A stretch of DNA of 64,000 nucleotides from Hymenobacter ruricola. GTDB lineage: Bacteria > Bacteroidota > Bacteroidia > Cytophagales > Hymenobacteraceae. Of the stretch, positions 25,614 to 33,988 are shown piece after piece. Under the pieces are notes generated by a model. It searched no databases and had not been told where the DNA came from. It saw only the letters and a program-made list of their open reading frames with translations. Location of the stretch: assembly GCF_015694525.1 (NCBI RefSeq), contig NZ_JADQDM010000006.1:248001-312000 (forward strand). The letters run 5' to 3'. Each line of letters starts with the position of its first letter. The first letter of the stretch is position 1. Made by a program: the position numbers and the translations under genes.

Positions 25614-25756
25614 AAAAAGAAGTTGAGAGGTCCGTAAAAGTCGTCCCGGCGTCGGATTAACCGGGCTACAGCACCTTAGGCCCCAGTTGCCCAACAAACT
25701 TGCGCGCAGCTTCCGATTTTTTATTTTTCAAGGCCACACCGTCCCAAAACGCGGGC

Positions 25757-27670
25757 TTACAGTCCGGCCAGCTCTTCGGCAAAACCGCCGCTGAGGATGG
25801 GGAAGCGCAGCCAGGAGCGCGGGTCCACGTTGTAGTCGTCGAGGTGGAAGCTGGGGGCGTAGCGCTCACGTTTCCATTGGTTGCGGCTCCAGAGGTTGTA
25901 GAAGCGGCGCACGTAGGTTTTTAGTTGCTCTTCGTCGAAGCCCGTGCCCTCGCCTTCCAGCATGGCCAGCACCTGCCGGGGGCTGAGCCGGTCGTAGAAC
26001 GCCAGCCGCTCGATGCGGTTGAGCAGGGCGTAGGGCATGAGGTCGCGCTCGTCGGTCTGCTTTTCTTCCAGCGGGCGCAGCTCGGCGGTGGGCTGCAGGG
26101 CGTTCACGTGGCGCAGGGCCGTGTAGCCCAGCTCGGTTTCGGCCCAGCGCAGCCATTTTTTCACGAAGTCCTTGTCGACGCCCGCAATGGGCGAGATGCT
26201 GCCGGCCGTGTCGCCGTCCATGGTGCAGTAGCCCACGCTGGCTTCGGAGCGGTTGGACGTGGTGATGAGCAGGCAGTTCTGCACGTTGGCCAGCAGCCAG
26301 ATGGCCGGGGCCCGCACCCGCGCCTGAATGTTTTGCAGGGCCAGGTCGTCGGTTTGCCACGTCAGTTCCCGGCCCAGCGCGCCCTGGATTTTGCCCACGT
26401 AGCCGGTCACCTCGTCGTCAATTGTCCAGCTGTGGAAGCGCGCCCCCAGGCTGTCGGCCAACTCTTTCGCGGAATTGAAGGTATCGTCGGAGGAATTGAC
26501 GGTGCCCTGGTAGGCGCAGGTCAGCAGCTGTTGCACCAGCTGCTGGTTGTCGTTGAGGGCAGTTGCTGGCGCTGGGGTTTCCACCACCTGCGCCGCTTTG
26601 CCGCCGGCTCCTTCCTGCTTCACGGTTTCGGTCGCGGCCGGGAAGCAGCCGCTGCGTCGCTTGAACTCCTCCAGCCCCAGTTCTTCCACGCCCAGCCGCA
26701 CCATTTCGGCCACGCCCACGGCGCAGAAGCAGGAGTCGGCCCCGCCGCTCAAACTCAGCACAAAGCCGCGGCTGCGCGCCTTACGCAGGTAGTCGAACAA
26801 GGCCAGGCTCATGGCCTGGTTGAGCTCTTTATACTCATCGGGCGTGGGCAGGGGCACAATTTCTTCGGCCGCCGGCACGTCTTCGGCAAAGTTCACGTCC
26901 ACCCATTCCAAATCCACTTCCTTGAAGCTTAGCAACTGATTGCGCTTCAGCAGGTGGCCCTTGCGCGCCACCAGAATTTCGCCGTCGAAGATGATGCGGC
27001 CGGCCTCGTTGCCCAGCAGGTTGGCGTACAGATACGTGCAGTTGAACGTGCGCGAGGCCTTCATCACCAGCTGGTAGCGCACGTCGGTTTTGCTCATCGC
27101 AAAGTGGCTGGCCGAAGGGTTCACTATCAAATCGACCTTGCCCATGAGCCGGCAGGCGGGCCGCACGTTGTCGGGCCGCCAGGCGTCCTCACAAATTTCA
27201 AAGCCAAAACGCACGCCCTCGTGCTCAAACGTGAGGTCGCCCAGCGGCCAGGTTTCGCCGTCGCAGCTCACGGTTGTTTGCTCACCGGCCAGCCAGGGCA
27301 CGAAGAAGCGCGTCTCATAGTGCACCCCGTCGTTGGCCAGAAACTGCTTGGCCGCCAAGCCCAGAATCTGGCCATCGCGCAGCACCGCGGCCGTGTTGTA
27401 CGTGCGGTGGTTGAGGCGCACCGGCAGGCCCACCACCACGCAAATGCCCTCGGTCCAGGGGCGCACCTGCTGCAGGTGCGTCAGCGCCGCCTCGGGCATC
27501 CAGTCGCTCAAAAACAGGTCTTCGCAGGCGTAGCCGGTCAGGCACAGCTCGGGCAGGCACAGCAGCTGCACGCCGCTTTCTTTCGCCAGCTCAATGGCCG
27601 TTTTGATGTTGCGAAGGTTGTTTTCCCAGTCAATGGGAATCTGGTTGAGGGCGGCTCCGGCAATGCGCAT
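25757..27670 (-). CDS. nadE: Glutamine-dependent NAD+ synthetase
   Basis: The 637-residue product has two domains. An N-terminal nitrilase-type glutaminase (about residues 1-270) carries the Glu (LCLPELCLTGY), Lys (AAKQFLANDGVHYE) and Cys (GFEICEDAW) triad. The C-terminal NAD synthase has the ATP pyrophosphatase P-loop LSLSGGADSCFCA and YCTMDGDTAGSISPIAGVDKDFVK. It converts deamido-NAD to NAD using glutamine-derived ammonia. Length matches two-domain NadE. Start at ATG 27670 (MRIAGAALNQIP); the upstream extension is not conserved in character. Confidence 0.97.
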   Translation of the reverse strand: MRIAGAALNQIPIDWENNLRNIKTAIELAKESGVQLLCLPELCLTGYACEDLFLSDWMPEAALTHLQQVRPWTEGICVVVGLPVRLNHRTYNTAAVLRDGQILGLAAKQFLANDGVHYETRFFVPWLAGEQTTVSCDGETWPLGDLTFEHEGVRFGFEICEDAWRPDNVRPACRLMGKVDLIVNPSASHFAMSKTDVRYQLVMKASRTFNCTYLYANLLGNEAGRIIFDGEILVARKGHLLKRNQLLSFKEVDLEWVDVNFAEDVPAAEEIVPLPTPDEYKELNQAMSLALFDYLRKARSRGFVLSLSGGADSCFCAVGVAEMVRLGVEELGLEEFKRRSGCFPAATETVKQEGAGGKAAQVVETPAPATALNDNQQLVQQLLTCAYQGTVNSSDDTFNSAKELADSLGARFHSWTIDDEVTGYVGKIQGALGRELTWQTDDLALQNIQARVRAPAIWLLANVQNCLLITTSNRSEASVGYCTMDGDTAGSISPIAGVDKDFVKKWLRWAETELGYTALRHVNALQPTAELRPLEEKQTDERDLMPYALLNRIERLAFYDRLSPRQVLAMLEGEGTGFDEEQLKTYVRRFYNLWSRNQWKRERYAPSFHLDDYNVDPRSWLRFPILSGGFAEELAGL

Positions 27671-27759
27671 GGGTTCGGCGTGAAGTGGACACAAATCAAC
27701 TCCTTTTTGCGCTATTGGGTTACCAACGGCTCACCTCCGGCCACCCAAAACGGCGCCAG

Positions 27760-28941
27760 CTACAGCGCGCTTTTCCGGCCTTTGCTGTCTATCAGGTGCA
27801 TACTGCCGTTTTCCATCCCCAAAGCTTCCAACGGTTCGCCAGCATCCGTGCGCTGCTGGTGGGGCGAATCAATGGCTACAATTTTCCCGTGGTACAGCAT
27901 GCGGGGGCGTTCCACGGGCGTATGGCCCACCACCATGGCGGTGGCCGCATACGCGGTTAGCACCGTGGCAACCTGGGCTTCCGTGGGCTCCTCCAGCACC
28001 AGGCCCCGGTACCAATCCGGGCTTTCGGGATGCTGCGTCACCTGCTTTTCCAGCGGCGTTAGCTGGCTCAGCGGCGTGTCGAGGCTTTTGCGGGCCAGTT
28101 CGTTGAGGCGCTCCAGGGGCAGGGCCCGCGCGGCCAGGCCCGGGCTGATGCCGCCGTGCACAAACAAGGTCGGGCCAATGCGTTCCACTACATTTTTGGT
28201 ACGCAGCCATTGGCCCAGCAGCGCGTTACGGTCGTACCAGTTCTGATAGGGCACTTTCAGCGTGTCGGCGCTCACCCGGTATTTGCGCCGTAGGTAGCGC
28301 AAGTGGCCGGTCAGGTTCATGCGCTCGTGGTTGCCCATGATGAAATGCACCCGGCCACCCGCCCGCTCTGCTTCCTGTTCCAGCTTATACAGCAGCCAAA
28401 GGCACTCCGTCACGTTCAGGCCCCGGTCAAAAAAATCACCCACCAGCACCAAGTGCCCCCGGCCAAACTGCCACGCCAGCCGCTCGTTCACCACCCCTGC
28501 GCCCCGCAGCAGTTGTTGCAAGCCCTTGAAGTTGCCTTCAATGTCCGAAATCGCCACCAGCTTCTCTGCCACGGGGTACACCGCGTCCGGCACAGCGCCC
28601 ACGCTGTGCAACGGCACCCGAAACTCCTGCTTCGTTTCGGCCACGAAGCAGGTCAGCGTGTCCGCGGGCCGCAGCGTGTCAACTACCACCAGCAGGTTCC
28701 CGTGGACGGGCGCGATGCGCTTGCTTACCAGTGAGCCGTGGTGATAAAAAACCACTGGCCCATCGGCCGCAAAGCCGGACTTATCTTTCTTCGCGTTCGG
28801 TCCTTTAATGGACCACCCAGGCGCTAAATACAGCTTGTCGATAATCCCGCAGGCAATAAGCCCAACCCCACCCGCCACATACGCCACCACCACTAGCAAA
28901 GCGCCCAGTAATGGTTTTTTAAAATTCAACGTCCCCCGCAT
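27760..28941 (-). CDS. Membrane-anchored calcineurin-like metallophosphoesterase
   Basis: A 393-residue product. An N-terminal TM helix (PLLGALLVVVAYVAGGVGL) precedes a calcineurin-like phosphoesterase domain with all metal motifs: SDIEGN, GDFFDRG (LVLVGDFFDRGLNV), GNHE (FIMGNHERMN), FVHGG and VVGHTP. The motif set resembles PPP-type (Shewanella-like) phosphatases. The active domain probably faces the periplasm. It lies 89 nt upstream of nadE on the same strand. Substrate unknown. Confidence 0.9.
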   Translation of the reverse strand: MRGTLNFKKPLLGALLVVVAYVAGGVGLIACGIIDKLYLAPGWSIKGPNAKKDKSGFAADGPVVFYHHGSLVSKRIAPVHGNLLVVVDTLRPADTLTCFVAETKQEFRVPLHSVGAVPDAVYPVAEKLVAISDIEGNFKGLQQLLRGAGVVNERLAWQFGRGHLVLVGDFFDRGLNVTECLWLLYKLEQEAERAGGRVHFIMGNHERMNLTGHLRYLRRKYRVSADTLKVPYQNWYDRNALLGQWLRTKNVVERIGPTLFVHGGISPGLAARALPLERLNELARKSLDTPLSQLTPLEKQVTQHPESPDWYRGLVLEEPTEAQVATVLTAYAATAMVVGHTPVERPRMLYHGKIVAIDSPHQQRTDAGEPLEALGMENGSMHLIDSKGRKSAL

Positions 28942-29049
28942 CTGCTTTAAGCAAGTAATTGCACAGTGTATTATTACACTAATACAGCTGCAAATATACT
29001 CTTACCAGTGACCCTCGCAACTCCGTTTCCAACAAAAACGCCTTGCCGT

Positions 29050-29769
29050 TTAAACGCCCAGCTCCGTCAGCGCGCGCTCGGCGGCCAGCTGCTCCGCCTG
29101 CTTTTTGCTCAGGCCCATGCCGGTGGCAATGACTTCCTCATCCAGCACCACGTTGGCCGTGAATTCCATCATGCCGCCGGGCCGGGCTTCGCCGGTGATG
29201 TCGTAGCGCACGGTTTTGCCCTGGCGCTGCGCCCATTCCACCAGCTTGCTCTTGAAATTAGCCGTGGTGGTGGTGAGCGTGTGCACGTCCACGAAGCCTT
29301 TCACCAGACGGGTCAAAATGAATTTTCTGGCTGCTTTGTAGCCCAAATCGAGGTACACTGCCCCCACCAGGGCCTCCAGGGCGTTGCCATTCACGGAGCG
29401 CGAGCGGGCGGCGCGGCCCTGTGCGGCGTCCAACTGCACCAGCTTGTCAAGGCCCAGCTTGAGGGCAATGTTGTTCAGGCTCTCGCGGTTCACGATGCGG
29501 GAGCGCACCTCCGTGAGGAAGCCCTCCTGCTCGTAGGGGTACTTTTTGAACAGGTACTCGGCCACCACCGTGCCCAGCACGGCATCGCCAAGAAACTCCA
29601 GTCGCTCGTTGGTTTGGTGGCGCCCGATGGCCGGCTGCTGCCGCACCGCCGAGGAGTGCGTAAACGCCAGCCGGTACAGTTGGGCATTCTTAGGCGTCTG
29701 CCCCGTGACGGTCGCCACAGCCTGCCGGAAAGACTTATCGGAAGCAAAAAAGCGGGAAACGAAGCCGAG
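29050..29769 (-). CDS. rnc: Ribonuclease III
   Basis: Catalytic domain with the signature NERLEFLGDAVLGTVVAEYLF, then LTEVRSRIVNRESL and GNALEALVGAVYLDLGY (second acidic site), followed by a double-stranded RNA-binding domain (NFKSKLVEWAQRQGKTVRYDI ... GLSKKQAEQLAAERAL). It processes rRNA precursors and other double-stranded RNA. No in-frame ATG exists; TTG 29769 gives 239 residues, while TTG 29811 would extend into the palindromic repeat upstream. It lies downstream of fabF in the conserved acpP-fabF-rnc order. Confidence 0.95.
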   Translation of the reverse strand, partial: LGFVSRFFASDKSFRQAVATVTGQTPKNAQLYRLAFTHSSAVRQQPAIGRHQTNERLEFLGDAVLGTVVAEYLFKKYPYEQEGFLTEVRSRIVNRESLNNIALKLGLDKLVQLDAAQGRAARSRSVNGNALEALVGAVYLDLGYKAARKFILTRLVKGFVDVHTLTTTTANFKSKLVEWAQRQGKTVRYDITGEARPGGMMEFTANVVLDEEVIATGMGLSKKQAEQLAAERALTELGV

Positions 29770-29814
29770 CAAGGGAAAGGAATTTAGATTTCGGCAGAAA
29801 AGAAGCAGCAAAAA

Positions 29815-29912
29815 AGCCCGTCATGCAGAGCGCAGCGAAGCATCTTTACCGCAATAGTAAAATGAATTACTTGCGCGGTAAAGATGCTTCGCTGCGCTCT
29901 GCATGACGGGCT
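29815..29912. repeat. REP-like palindrome, family A copy 1
   Basis: Two perfect 38-nt inverted arms (29815-29852 and 29875-29912) with a 22-nt spacer, core GTCATGCAGAGCGCAGCGAA. It sits between fabF and rnc. Same family as the elements at 43977, 45914 and 51195. Confidence 0.95.
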
Positions 29913-29937
29913 GTGTATCTATCGACGTGAAATACGC

Positions 29938-31188
29938 CTACAACTTGCGGAAAATCACCGACGTGTTGTGCCCGCCAAACCCGAAGGTGTTGCTCATGGC
30001 CACGCGCACGTCGCGCGCCTGCGCCGTATTCGGCGTGAAGTTCAGCGCCTGATTAATTTCCGGGTCGGGCGTGTGCAGGTTGATGGTGGGCGGCACCATG
30101 CCGTGCTGCATGGCCAGCAGGCAAGCCACCGCTTCCACGCCACCAGCGCCGCCCAGCAAGTGGCCGGTCATGCTCTTGGTGGAGGAAATGTTCAGCTTTT
30201 CGGCGTGCTCGCCAAACACCTGCTCAATGGCTTTGATTTCGGCGCCGTCGCCCAGCGGCGTGCTCGTGCCGTGGGTGTTGATGTAGTCCACCTCCGCGGC
30301 CGAAATGCCGGCGTCGCGCAGGGCGTTTTGCATCACCAGCACCACGCCGCTGCCCGTAGGGTCGGGCGCCGTGATGTGGTAGGCGTCCGACGACATGCCG
30401 CCACCGATGAGTTCGGCGTACATCTTGGCGCCGCGGGCCTTGGCGTGCTCGTACTCTTCGAGCACCAGCGCGCCGGCGCCTTCGCCCAGCACGAAGCCGT
30501 CGCGGTCCTTGTCGTAGGGCCGCGAGGCCGAAGCCGGGTCGTCGTTCCGCTCGCTCATGGCCTTGAGGGCATTGAAGCCGCCCACACCCGATTCGGTGAT
30601 GGCCGCTTCGGAGCCGCCGGTAATCATCACGTCGGCCAGGCCGAGGCGGATGTTATTGAAGGCCGCGATGATGGAGTCGTTCGACGAGGCGCAGGCCGAC
30701 GTGGTCACGAAATTCGGGCCCCGGAAGCCGTTTTTGATGCTGATGTTGCCCGACGCGGAGTCGGCAATCATGCGCGGGATGAAGAAGGGCGAGTAGCGCG
30801 GCGTGCCGTCGCCCCGCTCAAACTGGAAGCATTCTTCCTGTAAGGACTTCAGGCCACCGATGCCGGAGCCCCAAATCACGCCCACGCGGTCCTTGTTCAC
30901 GCCGCTTTCCAGCAGGCCCGAGTCGGCAATGGCCTCATCGGAAGCCACCACGCCGAACTGCGTGAACAAGTCCATTTTGCGGCCCTCTTTGCGGTCAAAG
31001 AAGTCGTCGGGTTGATAGCCCTTCACCTCGCAGGCAAAGCGGGTTTTGAACTTGGCAGGGGCGAAGCGGGTGATGGTGGCCGCGCCGCTGGTGCCCGTGC
31101 GCAGGCCTTCCCAGTAAGCGGGGGCGGTGTTGCCCAGGGGCGTGATGGCCCCGAGGCCGGTAACGACAACCCGTCGGATGGACGTCAT
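29938..31188 (-). CDS. fabF: Beta-ketoacyl-ACP synthase II
   Basis: A 416-residue condensing enzyme of fatty acid elongation. Catalytic Cys in VTTSACASSNDS, first His in NTHGTSTPLGD, second His in STKSMTGHLLGGAGG, and the FGFGGHN C-terminal loop are all present. N-terminus RRVVVTGLGAITPLGN is typical. It takes malonyl-ACP, and the acpP gene is directly upstream. Start at ATG 31188; the in-frame TTG two codons earlier is unlikely. Confidence 0.98.
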   Translation of the reverse strand: MTSIRRVVVTGLGAITPLGNTAPAYWEGLRTGTSGAATITRFAPAKFKTRFACEVKGYQPDDFFDRKEGRKMDLFTQFGVVASDEAIADSGLLESGVNKDRVGVIWGSGIGGLKSLQEECFQFERGDGTPRYSPFFIPRMIADSASGNISIKNGFRGPNFVTTSACASSNDSIIAAFNNIRLGLADVMITGGSEAAITESGVGGFNALKAMSERNDDPASASRPYDKDRDGFVLGEGAGALVLEEYEHAKARGAKMYAELIGGGMSSDAYHITAPDPTGSGVVLVMQNALRDAGISAAEVDYINTHGTSTPLGDGAEIKAIEQVFGEHAEKLNISSTKSMTGHLLGGAGGVEAVACLLAMQHGMVPPTINLHTPDPEINQALNFTPNTAQARDVRVAMSNTFGFGGHNTSVIFRKL

Positions 31189-31355
31189 AAGCAAGCGCCA
31201 CTGGCGCGAATGATGAAGCGGGATAAAGCAGCAAAACCGGCCGGCGGCTAGCCGGCCGGTATGCGCAGAACAGGGGTGTCACGCCAGGCGAAACGAGGAA
31301 CCGGGGTAAAGGCTACAACTCAAATTGCTCGTGTTGCTTCGGCGAAAACGGAATA

Positions 31356-31592
31356 CTACTTGGCGTGCTCTTCGAGGTAGCTAATGGCTTGGCCCACGGT
31401 GCCGATGTTCTCGGCCTGGTCGTCGGGGATGCTCACGTTGAACTCCTTTTCGAACTCCATGATGAGCTCAACGGTATCCAGCGAGTCAGCACCCAGGTCG
31501 TTGGTGAAGCTTGCTTCGGGGGTAACCTCGGAGGCTTCAACGCCCAGTTTATCAATAATAATGGCCTTTACTTTTTCTGCGATTTCAGACAT
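31356..31592 (-). CDS. acpP: Acyl carrier protein
   Basis: A 78-residue acidic protein with the phosphopantetheine attachment serine in [12 protein letters not shown] and the usual helix pattern ([42 protein letters not shown]). It carries growing acyl chains for FabF and other Fab enzymes. A minus-strand TTACTTTG (31623-31630), one mismatch from TAnnTTTG, lies about 30 nt upstream and is the likely promoter of the acpP-fabF-rnc unit. Confidence 0.98.
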   Translation of the reverse strand: MSEIAEKVKAIIIDKLGVEASEVTPEASFTNDLGADSLDTVELIMEFEKEFNVSIPDDQAENIGTVGQAISYLEEHAK

Positions 31593-31721
31593 TTCCGTGG
31601 GGGTTTAAGGAAAACTACGGCACAAAGTAACGAGAGATTTCCCAATGAACCCACGGCCGCGCTTTTCATTTGGGGGTACAACATTATGGCCGCGCGGCTC
31701 GCAAGCGCCCCCCACAGGCCG

Positions 31722-31729
31722 TAGCTTTG
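31722..31729 (+). promoter_or_regulatory. TAnnTTTG promoter element
   Basis: TAGCTTTG matches the Bacteroidota -7 element, 36 nt before the ATG of the IPExxxVDY gene. It is divergent from the acpP promoter. Confidence 0.5.
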
Positions 31730-31765
31730 CCCTGCCCGCCCGCGGGTGCCCTTTTTGCGGCCCTT

Positions 31766-32194
31766 ATGAAGACCTTCACCCTCGACGTTGACTACGAGTG
31801 CGACTTTGCCCTGTTTGGGCTCGTGAGCAGCACCCGCGACTACACCCTGGCCTGGACGCTGAACCGGGCCCTGCGCCTGCGCCTGGTGAAGCAACCCGAG
31901 CTGCTGCTGAACCTGCTCAGCCGCGGCCGGCTGGTGTTCACGCACTACCTGCACGCCACCGAGGCCCTCACGTTCCGGCTGCTGCGCAACCGCTCGGTGG
32001 CGCCGTCTACGCTCAAAAAGCCTTTTTTGGCGCCCGACATCAAGGAGTACGACTACCTGCTGGCCGTGACCAACGGCACCGGCGCCCTCGCCGACGAGCA
32101 GCTCATGGAGCAACTGGCGGCCCTGGACGCGGTGCAGTATGTGTGTCAGTTTGACCCGAATACGCTTAAGTACAAGGAGAACCTGATACTGTGA
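31766..32194 (+). CDS. IPExxxVDY family protein
   Basis: A 142-residue protein starting MKTFTLDVDYECDFALFGLVSST, with DYTLAWTLNRALRLRL and the late segment EYDYLLAVTNGTG, matching the Bacteroidota-restricted IPExxxVDY family in length and pattern. Function unknown. In these genomes it is commonly found next to acpP/fabF and pyk, and that arrangement is seen here, so it may be linked to central lipid or carbon metabolism; this is inference from context. Confidence 0.8.
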   Translation: MKTFTLDVDYECDFALFGLVSSTRDYTLAWTLNRALRLRLVKQPELLLNLLSRGRLVFTHYLHATEALTFRLLRNRSVAPSTLKKPFLAPDIKEYDYLLAVTNGTGALADEQLMEQLAALDAVQYVCQFDPNTLKYKENLIL

Positions 32195-32474
32195 GCCAGT
32201 ACGCGTAAGCCAATAGCGCATTCGTCGACCATAGCTCCCGGCATCGTGCGGAGAACTAGCCCCATTTTGCAACCATAATGACTTCTTAACGGCAATTGCC
32301 CCGTAAGCAATAGGCATTTCGATTTAATTAAACGACTTTTGCTCTACAGAGGCCTTTAGAAAACCGGGGCTCGCATTTTTCAACGCCTACCAATTTCCCT
32401 AAATTACCGTAGGCAACTTGTCCCCTCCTTCTTCAGGTGGGGAGTTTTTTTGTACTGACACTTCCGCACCTCGC

Positions 32475-33914
32475 ATGGATAACCCTCCCATTTTCAATAA
32501 GACCAAAATTGTGGCCACTGTGGGCCCCGCTTCTAATACCTACGAGCGCCTGGGCATTCTCATTCGCGAGGGCGTGGACGTGTTTCGGCTCAACTTTTCG
32601 CATGGCTCCTATGAGGACCACCTCAGCGTTATCAATACCGTGCGCCGCCTGAACAAGGACATGCGCACTTCTGTGGGCTTGCTGCAGGACCTGCAGGGCC
32701 CGAAGATTCGCTTGGGCGAAGTGGAAGGCGGCGGCGTTGAAATCAAGGCCGGTGATAAGCTGAAGCTGGTGTGCGGCGAAAAGGAAATCAGCACGGCCAC
32801 GCGGCTGAGCACCATTTACATGGGCTTGGCGCGCGACGTGAAGGCCGGCGACATGATTCTCATTGACGATGGCAAGATTGAGCTGAAGGTGCTGGCCACC
32901 GACCGCGAGACCGAGGTGGACGTGGAAGTGGTGTATGGCGGCCTGGTGAAGCCCCGCAAAGGCATCAACCTGCCCGACTCGGAAGTATCGGCCCCGAGCA
33001 TGACCGAGAAGGACATCGAGGACCTGCAGTTTGGCCTCGCGCACGACGTGGACTGGGTGGCGCTGAGCTTCGCCCGTAAGGCCGACGACATTCGTTTCAT
33101 CAAAAAAATCATCGCCGACGCCGGCAAAACTACCCGCGTGGTGGCCAAAATTGAAACGCCCGACGGCCTGCGCAACATCGACGAAATCATTGCCATCACC
33201 GACGCCGTGATGGTGGCCCGCGGCGACCTCGGCGTGGAGGTGAAGATGGAGGAGGTGCCCATGGCCCAGAAAATGATTATTGCCAAGTGCAATGCGGCCG
33301 GCAAGCCCGTCATCGTGGCCACGCAGATGATGGAATCGATGATTACGGCGCCCCGCCCCACCCGCGCCGAAACCAGCGACGTGGCCAACGCCGTGCTCGA
33401 CGGCGCCGACGCCGTGATGCTCTCGGCCGAAACCGCCGTGGGCGCCTACCCGGCCGAAGTCATCCGCTCGATGGTGGGCACCATCCTGAGCGTGGAAAGC
33501 CGCAGCCCGCAGCTCTTTCACAAGTGGTGGCCCATCGACCCGAACGGCCCCAACTTCATGGCCGACAGCGTGTTGTCGGCATCGTGCCACCTGGCCAAGA
33601 ACACGGGCTCGAAAGCCATTACCGGCATGACGCACCACGGCTACACGGCCTTTCAGCTGGCCAAGTACCGTCCCAAAGCCAACATCTTCATCTTCACCGA
33701 TAACCGCAACCTGCTCACGGCCCTGAGCCTGGTGTGGGGCGTGCGCAGCTTTTATTACGACCGCCTCATCAGCACCGACAGCACCATTCAGGACCTCCGC
33801 TACGTCCTCACCACCACCGGCCACCTCGCCACCGGCGACGTGTTCATCAACACCGGCTCGATGCCCATTCAGGAGCGGGGCAAAGCCAACATGGTGAAAG
33901 TGAGCGTGGCGTAA
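32475..33914 (+). CDS. pyk: Pyruvate kinase
   Basis: A 479-residue glycolytic enzyme (phosphoenolpyruvate + ADP to pyruvate + ATP). Seen: KTKIVATVGPAS, VFRLNFSHG, LLQDLQGPKIRLG, the B-domain, DWVALSFAR, VAKIETPDGLRNIDEI, the catalytic-loop MVARGDLGVEV and a C-terminal regulatory domain. Start at ATG 32475. About 280 nt separate it from the IPExxxVDY gene; this gap holds AT-rich promoter-like sequence but no clear TAnnTTTG. Transcription ends at a 70-bp palindrome. Confidence 0.98.
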   Translation: MDNPPIFNKTKIVATVGPASNTYERLGILIREGVDVFRLNFSHGSYEDHLSVINTVRRLNKDMRTSVGLLQDLQGPKIRLGEVEGGGVEIKAGDKLKLVCGEKEISTATRLSTIYMGLARDVKAGDMILIDDGKIELKVLATDRETEVDVEVVYGGLVKPRKGINLPDSEVSAPSMTEKDIEDLQFGLAHDVDWVALSFARKADDIRFIKKIIADAGKTTRVVAKIETPDGLRNIDEIIAITDAVMVARGDLGVEVKMEEVPMAQKMIIAKCNAAGKPVIVATQMMESMITAPRPTRAETSDVANAVLDGADAVMLSAETAVGAYPAEVIRSMVGTILSVESRSPQLFHKWWPIDPNGPNFMADSVLSASCHLAKNTGSKAITGMTHHGYTAFQLAKYRPKANIFIFTDNRNLLTALSLVWGVRSFYYDRLISTDSTIQDLRYVLTTTGHLATGDVFINTGSMPIQERGKANMVKVSVA

Positions 33915-33917
33915 ACC

Positions 33918-33987
33918 CGCCTCTTCAAGCAATAAAAAAGGGCCCGCTGCACGTGCAGCGGGCCCTTTTTTATTGCTTGAAGAGGCG
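33918..33987. terminator. Perfect 70-bp palindrome, bidirectional terminator
   Basis: The 35-nt half-sites are exactly complementary with no loop bases (centre ACGT at 33951-33954). It contains AAAAAAGGGCCC/GGGCCCTTTTTT, so it can terminate both the pyk transcript and the opposing T9SS-cargo gene. Confidence 0.9.
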
Positions 33988-33988
33988 C

